From the NCBI GenBank assembly GCA_005885245.1, contig VAWR01000009.1, positions 1-35,049 of the forward strand: DNA of 35,049 nucleotides, read 5' to 3'. Each line of letters opens with the position of its first letter. The first letter of the stretch is position 1. The translations under genes were made by a program, and so were the position numbers. Below the pieces are notes generated by a model. The model saw only the letters and a list, made by a program, of their open reading frames with translations, was not told the origin of the DNA and did not search any database. This stretch comes from Actinomycetota bacterium (lineage in GTDB: Bacteria > Actinomycetota > Thermoleophilia > Gaiellales > Gaiellaceae). Of this stretch, positions 23,709-30,689 are shown in pieces.

Positions 23709-25137
23709 GCGCGAGGACGATCCCCTCCCAGGGCTCGAGACTCGAGGGGTCGTCGCGACCGGCGGTCGAAAGCAGCATCTCGCCGCCCAGCTCGAGGGAC
23801 GCCGGCGTGTCGGACAGGTTCAGCGCGATTGCCGTCTCGTTTCCTCGACGCCAGCACCACACTCCGGGACCTGCGTCGATGCTCGCGTAGCCGCCGGTCG
23901 TCAGATCCTCGCGGGACCGGCGTAGCGCGACGAGCTCTCTGCAAAACGTCAGCACCGAGTCCGGGTCGGCTCGCTGCTCCGCCACTCCGGCGACGTTGTC
24001 GCCGAGGGGCAGCCAGGGATCACGCCACTCGACGTCACCCCAGGGCATCGGCGTACGCGCGCCGTCCCGACCGTCCACGTCGAGCACCCGCTCTTGTGGA
24101 ATCGCGACCTGACGCATCGCGAGCTCGTCTCCGTAGTACAGGACGGAGGTCCCGCGAAGACCGAGCAAGAGCAGCAGCGCGCAGCGCGCCTTGGCGTCGT
24201 TCTCGTCGCAGATCCGGGTCGGAAAGCGGACGACATCGTGATTCGAGAGCGCCCAGACCGGCGTCGCTCCCGCGGGCAACAGCTCCTCGGTTCGTTTCAC
24301 GACGTCCACCAGCGCGGCAGCCTCGAGGCCGGCGAACATGAACGGAAAGTTGAGGGCGAGGTGAAGCTCGTCCGCGCCGGACCCGTAGAAGGTCACGAGC
24401 TCGTGCAGGTCCAATAGCCAGGTCTCACCGAGGAGGAGTCGCTCAGGCTCGTAGTCGTTCGCCAGCGTCCGCCACCGGCGCAGGAGGTCATGGATCTGCG
24501 GAGGGTTCGGCCTAGCGGGCGGATCCTTGACGATCTCGTGCACGACGTCGATGCGAAAGCCGGCGATCCCTCGGTCGAACCAAAACCGCAAGATGTCTTC
24601 GAAGGCGTCTCGGACCTCGCGGTTCAGCCAGTTGAGGTCCGGTTGTTCGGGCAAGAACAGGTGGTGGTAGTACTGATTCGTCGCCTCGTCGTGCGTCCAG
24701 GCGTTACCACCGAAGACGCTCTGCTGTTCGTCGGCTTCGTCACGCCAGATGTACCAGTCGCGACGCGGCGACTCCCGGGCGGAGCGTGACTCCCGGAACC
24801 AGGCGTGTCGGTCGCTGGTGTGTGCGGGTACGAGGTCGAGCACGACCTGGATGTCTCGCTCGGCGGCCGCGGCAGTCAGCTCGTCGAGGTCCGTGAGCGT
24901 CCCCAGGTCGGGATGGACGCCGCAGTAGTCGGCTACGTCGTAGCCCCAGTCCCTGTTCGGCGAGGGGAACGTCGGATTGAGCCAGATGCCGTCCACTCCG
25001 AGCCACTGCAGGTAGTCGAGGCGCGCTCGGACGCCTGGCAGGTCGCCGATGCCATCGTCGTTCGAGTCGGCGAAGGAGCGCGGGTAGATCTGATAGAGGA
25101 GCGCCCCTTTCCACCAGGGCTGACGAGGCCGGGCCAT
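23701..25137 (-). CDS. GH13 alpha-glucosidase / oligo-1,6-glucosidase-type glycosidase
   Basis: The 478-residue protein has the (beta/alpha)8 barrel of alpha-amylase family GH13. It starts WWKGALLYQIYPRSF. Region I is DLVPAHTS (101-108). Region II is GFRIDVVHE with nucleophile Asp197. Region III is LLLGETW with acid/base Glu238. Region IV is ALSNHD with Asp301. The SFADSNDDGIGDLPG segment is typical of alpha-glucosidases and oligo-1,6-glucosidases. It has no signal peptide, so it acts on imported oligosaccharides or glycogen/trehalose products. ATG 25137 follows TAGCGT by 5 bases. A TTG at 25143 is also in frame. Confidence 0.92.
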   Translation of the reverse strand: MARPRQPWWKGALLYQIYPRSFADSNDDGIGDLPGVRARLDYLQWLGVDGIWLNPTFPSPNRDWGYDVADYCGVHPDLGTLTDLDELTAAAAERDIQVVLDLVPAHTSDRHAWFRESRSARESPRRDWYIWRDEADEQQSVFGGNAWTHDEATNQYYHHLFLPEQPDLNWLNREVRDAFEDILRFWFDRGIAGFRIDVVHEIVKDPPARPNPPQIHDLLRRWRTLANDYEPERLLLGETWLLDLHELVTFYGSGADELHLALNFPFMFAGLEAAALVDVVKRTEELLPAGATPVWALSNHDVVRFPTRICDENDAKARCALLLLLGLRGTSVLYYGDELAMRQVAIPQERVLDVDGRDGARTPMPWGDVEWRDPWLPLGDNVAGVAEQRADPDSVLTFCRELVALRRSREDLTTGGYASIDAGPGVWCWRRGNETAIALNLSDTPASLELGGEMLLSTAGRDDPSSLEPWEGIVLALT

Positions 25138-25142
25138 GCGCA

Positions 25143-25152
25143 ACGCTACCCT
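25143..25152. promoter_or_regulatory. Back-to-back divergent -10 elements sharing a TA step
   Basis: Plus-strand TACCCT (25147-25152) ends 7 bases before GTG 25160 of rlmN. Minus-strand TAGCGT (25148-25143) ends 5 bases before ATG 25137 of the glucosidase. The two hexamers overlap only at the TA of 25147-25148, so they point away from each other from a common centre. Confidence 0.5.
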
Positions 25153-25159
25153 GGCGGCC

Positions 25160-26143
25160 GTGGATCGGGTGTTGTTGCAACGACGTCTGAACGAGCGGCG
25201 GGAGCCGGCCTATCGCGCCGGCCAGGTGTGGGCGTGGGCAGCCCGCGGCGTCACCGGCTACTCGGAGATGACCAACATTCCCGGCGAGCTGCGCGGCGAG
25301 CTCGAGCACGAGGTGCCGTTCTCGACGCTCGAGCTCGAGCGAGAAGCGACTGCGCGCGACGGCACCAGGAAAGCGTTGTTTCGCACCCACGACGCCCATC
25401 CCGTAGAGGCAGTCCTCATGCACTACCGGGACGGCCGGAGGTCCCTCTGCCTCTCGTCGCAGTCCGGTTGTCCGCTCACCTGCACGTTCTGCGCCACAGG
25501 TCAGATGCGGTTCGGCCGAAACCTGACGCCGTCGGAGATCCTCGACCAGGCTCTGCATTTCAGGCGCGCCGAGTCAATCGATCACGCGGTCTTCATGGGC
25601 ATGGGCGAGCCGATGCTCAACCTCGACTCCGTACTCGAAGCGGCGCGCGGCCTGCCCGATCTCGGGATCACGTGGCGCCGCACCACGATCTCCACGGTCG
25701 GTTGGCTGCCGGGCCTGCGGCGTTTCGTCGACGAGGTCGAAGAACCGATTCGGCTCGCCCTCTCGCTTCATGCGCCCACGGACGAGCTGCGCAGCCAGCT
25801 GATGCCGGTCAACGCCCGGTATCCGCTCGCCGACGTGCTCGCGGAGTGTGAACGCTACTTCGCGCTGCGCCGGCGTCAGGTATTCGTCGAGTACGTGATG
25901 CTCGGCGGCGTCAACGACAGGTTCGAACAGGCGCAAGCGCTCGCGAGCCTCCTCGACCCAAGGGTCTTCAAGGTGAACCTCATCCCGTACAACCCAACAG
26001 GGTTCTACAAGGGCTCGACTCGCAAGGCCATCGCGGCGTTCAAGGACGTGCTCGATCGTGCTCGGTTACCCGCGACGGTGCGACTCACTCGCGGTCGAGA
26101 TATCGAGGCCGCTTGCGGCCAACTCGCCGCGCTCAGCCGCTAG
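25160..26143 (+). CDS. rlmN: 23S rRNA (adenine-C2)-methyltransferase RlmN
   Basis: The 327-residue radical-SAM enzyme methylates C2 of A2503 in 23S rRNA and A37 in some tRNAs. The cluster-binding motif is C104-x3-C108-x2-C111 in SGCPLTCTFCATG. EILDQAL, FMGMGEPMLNLD and LALSLHAPTDELR are family blocks. The second catalytic cysteine is in the C-terminal RGRDIEAACGQL. The N-terminal helix QVWAWAARGVTGYSEMTNIP is also typical. The frame opens at 25136, but GTG 25160 is 7 bases behind TACCCT and suits the family start. Confidence 0.95.
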   Translation: MDRVLLQRRLNERREPAYRAGQVWAWAARGVTGYSEMTNIPGELRGELEHEVPFSTLELEREATARDGTRKALFRTHDAHPVEAVLMHYRDGRRSLCLSSQSGCPLTCTFCATGQMRFGRNLTPSEILDQALHFRRAESIDHAVFMGMGEPMLNLDSVLEAARGLPDLGITWRRTTISTVGWLPGLRRFVDEVEEPIRLALSLHAPTDELRSQLMPVNARYPLADVLAECERYFALRRRQVFVEYVMLGGVNDRFEQAQALASLLDPRVFKVNLIPYNPTGFYKGSTRKAIAAFKDVLDRARLPATVRLTRGRDIEAACGQLAALSR

Positions 26144-26226
26144 TCCGAGGTTGAGCACGGGTTCTCGGGTTGCGGGAACCTCCGAGCGGTCTGCCGTGTA
26201 GAGCCGACGTGGTACCGATCGACTTC

Positions 26227-26698
26227 ATGCTGTTCATACTCGCAGCGGCGATGGCCGTTCACGGTGGCGCGACGGTCCGGGCGAGCCGATCCACGCCGCC
26301 GAAGAGCCGAACGGTCCCGTGTAGCGAGAGCGTCGACGGTACGAGGTTTCCCTACGCTGGGAGCAATGACCCGAAAAGCGCAAGCAAGTCGTCCGCAACA
26401 GAACCGGGCCGTGGCTCTATTTCTCGAAGGCAGGGCTCGTCATTCGTGCAAGTGGCCAATCGGTCGTCGTGACCGTGCCGGCGGGTTGGCGGGACCGCGC
26501 TGCCGTTGCCTGGGATTCCGGAAACCAGGGTGTCTTCAGCTCACTCCGCTTCGCCGGCTGCAGTGCGCTGCCGAGCCGGGGGCTTGCATACCGGGCGGGT
26601 TCTAACGTCGGCATCCCGGCGCCTGCCTACCGCTGACGTTCCAAGTGGGTCGGCGGCGCGCCACCGTGCGATTCGGTTTGGGACGGCATTGCCGCTAA
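26227..26698 (+). pseudogene. Broken gene for a small secreted cysteine-containing protein
   Basis: From ATG 26227 the frame encodes a signal-peptide-like MLFILAAAMAVHGGATVRA, then a CSESVDGTRFPYAG block, and then drifts. The next frame, after a shift around 26375-26405, gives PWLYFSKAGLVIRASGQSV, VVTVPAGWRDRAAVAWDSG and SSLRFAGCSALPSRGLAY up to about 26590. A second shift brings GGF-stop-RRHPGACLPLTF and QVGRRRATVRFGLGRHCR, ending at TAA 26698. The TAA in GGF-stop is one base from a Tyr codon. The three pieces read together as one protein with conserved cysteines. At least two frameshifts and one stop make it non-functional unless sequence errors explain them. I know no function for it. Confidence 0.6.
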
Positions 26699-26831
26699 GT
26701 CACGTCCGGGCCGGCTCCCACCACGCCCGACGAACTTCTCCACCGAACCTCTTGATGTACACGCACGGAACTTGGGGCCCACCACCCCCGCCCACCGACA
26801 CAGTATGGCGAAGAGGAAGCTGTGTCTGTGC

Positions 26832-26859
26832 CGAACGCGTGACGAGTTACACGCGTTCG
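26832..26859. terminator. Perfect 10-bp inverted repeat after msrA, possible terminator or operator
   Basis: CGAACGCGTG (26832-26841) and CACGCGTTCG (26850-26859) form a perfect 10-base-pair stem with an 8-base loop, 5 bases past the msrA stop. No U-tract follows on either strand, so intrinsic termination is doubtful. The rest of the 720-base stretch 26144-26864 contains only the broken gene. I see no other intact coding sequence there. Confidence 0.4.
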
Positions 26860-26864
26860 TAGAG

Positions 26865-27350
26865 TCAGCTCACCCGTGCTAGAGCCGGTGTGCAGGTCGA
26901 ACGTCCCCGCTTCTCGAGATATTGCTGGTGATAGTCCTCCGCCTCGTAGAACGTCCCTGCCGGCTCGACCTGAGTGACGATCGGCGCCGACAAATTCGTC
27001 TGCTCGCGCGCCTTCGAGCGTAGTGCGGCCTCCCGCTGCTCCTCGTCGTGAGCGAACACCACCGAGCGGTACTGGTCTCCGATGTCCCACCCCTGGCGGT
27101 TGAGCTGCGTCGGATCGTGCTTGTGCCAGAAGACGTCAAGGAGCTGTTCGTATGAGACGCGCTCGGGCTCGTAGGTCACCTCGACGACCTCCGCGTGACC
27201 GGTCGTATGCGAGCAGACGTCCTCGTACGTCGGATTCTCGGTGCGGCCGCCCGAATAGCCGACACGGGTCCGCGTCACCCCGTCGAGCTGACGGAACGCC
27301 GCCTCAACGCCCCAGAAACAGCCGGCGCCGAAAGTTGCCTTCTTCTCCAC
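26865..27350 (-). CDS. msrA: Peptide-methionine (S)-S-oxide reductase MsrA
   Basis: The 161-residue protein reduces the S-epimer of methionine sulfoxide in proteins. The catalytic motif GAGCFWGVE is near the N-terminus (about 9-17), and [45 protein letters not shown] and YHQQYLEK are all standard. The frame is open far upstream over msrB, but GTG 27350 is the right start. It overlaps the msrB stop by one base (TAGTG) and has AGGAGGAG immediately upstream. The C-terminus lacks an obvious resolving-cysteine pair, although one Cys occurs in the last dozen residues. Confidence 0.95.
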   Translation of the reverse strand: MEKKATFGAGCFWGVEAAFRQLDGVTRTRVGYSGGRTENPTYEDVCSHTTGHAEVVEVTYEPERVSYEQLLDVFWHKHDPTQLNRQGWDIGDQYRSVVFAHDEEQREAALRSKAREQTNLSAPIVTQVEPAGTFYEAEDYHQQYLEKRGRSTCTPALARVS

Positions 27351-27742
27351 TACTCCTCCTCCAGTTGAAGTGCAGCCGAATTGATGCAGTAACGAATGCC
27401 CGTCGGCGCGGGGCCGTCCGGGAAGAGGTGGCCCAGGTGGCCGCCACAGTTCGAGCACATGACTTCGGTGCGGACCATGCCGTGACTCGTGTCCCTCTCC
27501 TCGTCGATCGCGTCCGTGTCGGCCGGGGCGTAGAACGCCGGCCAGCCGCAACCAGAGTCGTACTTCGTCTCGGACCGGAAGAGCTCCGCGCCGCAGCCTG
27601 CGCACCGGTACGTGCCGGGCTCGAAAACGTGGTCGTACTCACCCGAGAACGGCGCCTCGGTGCCCTTCTCCCGCAGCACCCGGTACTGCTCGGGATCGAG
27701 CTCCGCGCGCCACTCCCCCTCGGTCTTTTGGACTTTCGTCAT
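27350..27742 (-). CDS. msrB: Peptide-methionine (R)-S-oxide reductase MsrB
   Basis: The 130-residue protein reduces the R-epimer of methionine sulfoxide. Two CxxC zinc pairs are present (CAGC and CSNC), with [22 protein letters not shown] and the catalytic cysteine in RYCINSAAL. The ATG 27742 start has GAGGGAG 5 bases upstream. Its last codons are three GAG glutamates whose bases form the Shine-Dalgarno of msrA, so the two genes are tightly coupled and together repair both methionine sulfoxide epimers. Confidence 0.95.
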   Translation of the reverse strand: MTKVQKTEGEWRAELDPEQYRVLREKGTEAPFSGEYDHVFEPGTYRCAGCGAELFRSETKYDSGCGWPAFYAPADTDAIDEERDTSHGMVRTEVMCSNCGGHLGHLFPDGPAPTGIRYCINSAALQLEEE

Positions 27743-27862
27743 CAAAGCTCCCTCGTTTGGGTTCCTTCCTACAGTCTGGCGAAGCGACTATCCGTTACGC
27801 GACCGAGGGATGGAGGGAGCAGCCCGGCCGGCCGATGCCTGCGGGGAGAGGAGGAGCCAGAT

Positions 27863-28078
27863 ATGAAGGAAACCGTTGAACTCATGCGGTTTCTGCGGCA
27901 CGACCCGGTGGGTCAGCGCTTCGGCGTGGCCGTCCTCGTCGTCGCGTGGCTCGCGGTCGCGTGGACGAGTCTCGGTTTCGCCGTCGCCGTCCCCCTGCTG
28001 CTCGTGATCTCGGAGCTCGCCCGGCGCCGTCGCGAAGAAGAGACCGTCAGCGTCGACGACCTCGAAGATCTGTACTAG
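27863..28078 (+). CDS. Small membrane protein of unknown function
   Basis: The 71-residue protein has a charged N-terminus (MKETVELMRFLRHDP), a hydrophobic stretch at about 20-50 long enough for one or two membrane passes, then RRRREEE and an acidic tail ending EDLY. A strong GAGAGGAGGAG (27846-27855) lies 7 bases before ATG 27863, which supports it as real despite its size. Its stop abuts the stop of the convergent LspA-like gene in a CTAGCTAG palindrome. I do not recognise the family. Confidence 0.65.
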   Translation: MKETVELMRFLRHDPVGQRFGVAVLVVAWLAVAWTSLGFAVAVPLLLVISELARRRREEETVSVDDLEDLY

Positions 28079-28492
28079 CTAGACGCGCTGTCCGAGCTCG
28101 TGGCGGTGCCGTACACCGTGCACTGCCACCGCGCTGAGCAGCAGCATGTCACCGGAAAGGGCAAACAGATCGGCGAGGTTGAAGGCAACGCCCGACGTCC
28201 TGCCGATCACGAGCGGGTCGGGAACGCCCTGCGACCACGCGAGCAACGAGACGAGGTTCCCGAGGGCGCCACCGCACGCGACTCCCGCGCCGATCGCGGC
28301 GACGTTCGACGAAATCCGCGGCACGAGCACGACCAGTGCCGCGATCACTCCGACCATCACCAGCGTGGTGAATGGAGTGCGTGCGTGATGGTAATCGGTG
28401 GCGGTCACCGACTTGTGCACGAGGTCCACGGTCGCGAAGGAGACGGCGGTCGCAACGAGAAGTGCACGACGCAGATTCACCATGCGGAGCAT
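28079..28492 (-). CDS. LspA-like (signal peptidase II family) membrane protein lacking one catalytic Asp
   Basis: The 137-residue protein has four hydrophobic segments and three of the conserved LspA boxes: TVDLVHK with Asp23 and Lys27, GGALGN at 74-79, and FNLAD at 104-108 with the second catalytic Asp. The box that normally carries the other catalytic Asp (GxVVDF) reads DPLVIGRTSG instead, and the Asp-Arg after GN is also missing. It therefore resembles lipoprotein signal peptidase but is probably inactive or does another job. Family membership is my inference from these boxes. ATG 28492 and ATG 28483 are both possible starts. Confidence 0.55.
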   Translation of the reverse strand: MLRMVNLRRALLVATAVSFATVDLVHKSVTATDYHHARTPFTTLVMVGVIAALVVLVPRISSNVAAIGAGVACGGALGNLVSLLAWSQGVPDPLVIGRTSGVAFNLADLFALSGDMLLLSAVAVHGVRHRHELGQRV

Positions 28493-28536
28493 TGCACGCT
28501 CTCAAGTCCGTCCGGTGCACAACCGAGGATTTACTC

Positions 28537-29193
28537 GTGGGACAACGCCGTTACCCAGATTGCGTCGCGCGCGAAGGCAAGCCTCGGCTACGTGCGCTCG
28601 AAGACGTGGTCGCGTTGCCGCGCCGCAGCTCCCTCACGCCCGAGCTGCAGCGAGCGCTCACAGCGGCGTCGCAACTCCACGGGCTGCGGTCTGATCTCGA
28701 GCCTGTTCCGGTTCGCGCGACCACGACGATCAGCGAGGCGGGCGCCTATCGCTTTCGCAAGAAGGATCCGATCGATCTGCGCGTCTCGCGTGTGGGCGGT
28801 CGGTCCACGCTCGGTTTTCTGCACGAGCTTGGACACCTCGTCGACCACCAGGTCTTTTACGATCGCAAGACGCGCACGTGGGCGTCAGCTGCGCATCCCG
28901 CCTTCACCGCATGGCGTACCGCGGCTGCGCTGCTCGAGAGGCGGCGCCTGCCCGGTGGGCACTCGCGGCAGCGATACTTCCAATCGGTGCACGAGCTCTG
29001 GGCGCGTTCGTACGCGCAGACCGTGTTGCTCAGATCCGATGACCGCGTGCTCCAGCGTCGGCTCGAGAAGCTGCAGGCCGAAGACGACGCACATGTGTGG
29101 CCGGCGGAGCAATTCGCTCCGGTCGCGCTCGAGGTGGACCTCGTCTTCGCGCGACTCGGGCTCAGGCAGCTGAGACTGCCGCTCGCGGCCTAG
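28537..29193 (+). CDS. HExxH putative zinc metallopeptidase
   Basis: The 218-residue protein has HELGHLVDH at 96-104, an HExxH zinc motif, and a likely third ligand Glu153 in SVHELWARSYAQ. This order (HELGHxxDH, then ExWARxYAQ) recalls the compact metalloprotease domains of phage structural proteins and lethal-factor-like toxins. The first 50 residues are basic and without a signal peptide. The substrate is unknown. GTG 28537 has GAGG 8 bases upstream, but the frame is open well upstream, so the start is uncertain. The stop shares CTAG (29190-29193) with the stop of gcvPB on the other strand. Confidence 0.6.
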   Translation: MGQRRYPDCVAREGKPRLRALEDVVALPRRSSLTPELQRALTAASQLHGLRSDLEPVPVRATTTISEAGAYRFRKKDPIDLRVSRVGGRSTLGFLHELGHLVDHQVFYDRKTRTWASAAHPAFTAWRTAAALLERRRLPGGHSRQRYFQSVHELWARSYAQTVLLRSDDRVLQRRLEKLQAEDDAHVWPAEQFAPVALEVDLVFARLGLRQLRLPLAA

Positions 29194-30689
29194 GCGCCGC
29201 GTTGCGTTTCGAGCTGCCGCGACTGCGCCGGCTCATCGCCAAGGTCGAGATGCTCCTCGAACCCGTACTTGACGATCGCGCGTTTCGCGGCCTTGACCTC
29301 GTCGAGCCTGCGCACCGGCCGGTTGTGCGGCGCGTCGCGAAGCACTTCCGGGTCTTCCCGCGCCTCCCGCGCGATCGCAATCATCGCTTCGGCGAAGGCG
29401 TCGAGCGTCTCCTTGGCTTCCGTCTCCGTCGGCTCGATCATCAGGGCCTCGGCGACCACGAGGGGAAAGTAGATCGTCGGCGGATGGAAGCCGTAGTCCA
29501 TCAGCCGCTTCGCGACGTCCAAAGCGGAGATCCCGTGCTCGCGCTTGAGCGTCCGAGCGCTGAGCACGAACTCGTGCATGCAGAGACGGTCGTACGGTAG
29601 GTCGTAGACCTCCCTGAGCCGGGCGAGCAGGTAATTGGCGTTCAGGACGGCCGTCTCCGACATCTCACGAAGCCGCGGCCCGTACGAGCGGATGTACGCA
29701 TAGGAGCGGACGAAGACCCCAAAGGGACCGGTGAATCCGCGCACTTTCCCGATCGACTTCGGGCGGTCATAGTCGAGGCGGAATCGCTCGCCCTCCTGCA
29801 CGACCGCCGGCACCGGTAGAAATGGCTCGAGCCGGTCCCGGACGACAATCGGTCCGCCGCCAGGCCCACCTCCGCCGTGCGGCTGGGAGAACGTCTTGTG
29901 CAGGTTGATGTGGACGATGTCGAAACCCATGTCACCAGGTCGCGAGATGCCGCAGACCGCGTTCAGGTTCGCTCCGTCGTAGTACAGAAGCGCCCCGGCC
30001 TTGTGGAAGATCCCTGCGATTTCCTCGATGTGCTCGTCGAACAGCCCGAGCGTCGAGGGGTTCGTGAGCATCAGCCCGGCGGTCCGCTCGTCCACCAACT
30101 CGCGGAGGTGGTCGAGGTTGATGTTGCCGCGGGCGTCCGTGTCGACCTTGGCGAGCTTGTAGCCCGCCATCGTGACGCTGGCCGGATTCGTTCCGTGGGC
30201 GGTGTCGGCCGTGATGATCGTGTCCCGCCGATCCGCCTCGCCCCGATCGGCGAAGTACGCTCGCATGAGCATCAGGCCGGTGAGCTCACCCTGCGAGCCG
30301 GCGGCCGGCTGAAGCGAGCACGCGTGAAGGCCGGACACTTCGATCAGCGCTTCCTGCAGCCGCCACATCAGCTCGAGCGCGCCCTGGATCGCGTCCTCCT
30401 CCTGGTGAGGATGGAGGTCACGGAAGCCCGGCAGCATCGCGAGGCGCTCGTTGACGCGCGGGTTGTACTTCATCGTGCAGGAGCCCAGCGGATAGAAACC
30501 CGTGTCGATGCCGAAGTTCCGGCTCGAGAGCTCGGTGAAATGGCGAACGATCTCCGGCTCGGCAATCTCGGGCAAGCGGGGCGCCTCTCGCCGTCGCAGC
30601 TCTTCCGGGACCCCGGCGGAGGGCAGTTCGTAGCGCGGGAGCTCGCCGGCTCGCCTCCCGGCCTGTGACTTCTCGAAGATCAGCTTCAT
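29190..30689 (-). CDS. gcvPB: Glycine dehydrogenase (decarboxylating) subunit 2, P-protein C-terminal half
   Basis: The 499-residue protein is the catalytic half of the split P-protein. PLP is bound through Lys265 in VHINLHKTFSQPHGGGG. GIDTGFYPLGSCTMKYNPR (60-78), ADTAHGTNPAS, LMLTNPSTLGLFD and YYDGANLNAVCG are standard blocks. With subunit 1 it decarboxylates glycine and passes the aminomethyl group to the lipoyl arm of GcvH. ATG 30689 overlaps the stop of gcvPA as ATGA, so the subunits are translated in a coupled way. It is the last gene of the gcv operon. Confidence 0.96.
   Translation of the reverse strand: MKLIFEKSQAGRRAGELPRYELPSAGVPEELRRREAPRLPEIAEPEIVRHFTELSSRNFGIDTGFYPLGSCTMKYNPRVNERLAMLPGFRDLHPHQEEDAIQGALELMWRLQEALIEVSGLHACSLQPAAGSQGELTGLMLMRAYFADRGEADRRDTIITADTAHGTNPASVTMAGYKLAKVDTDARGNINLDHLRELVDERTAGLMLTNPSTLGLFDEHIEEIAGIFHKAGALLYYDGANLNAVCGISRPGDMGFDIVHINLHKTFSQPHGGGGPGGGPIVVRDRLEPFLPVPAVVQEGERFRLDYDRPKSIGKVRGFTGPFGVFVRSYAYIRSYGPRLREMSETAVLNANYLLARLREVYDLPYDRLCMHEFVLSARTLKREHGISALDVAKRLMDYGFHPPTIYFPLVVAEALMIEPTETEAKETLDAFAEAMIAIAREAREDPEVLRDAPHNRPVRRLDEVKAAKRAIVKYGFEEHLDLGDEPAQSRQLETQRGA

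Noticed and set aside
26805-26882. 25-codon open frame ending in the msrA 3' region
   Set aside because: No ribosome site, no similarity I recognise, and it includes the 10-bp inverted repeat. More likely chance.
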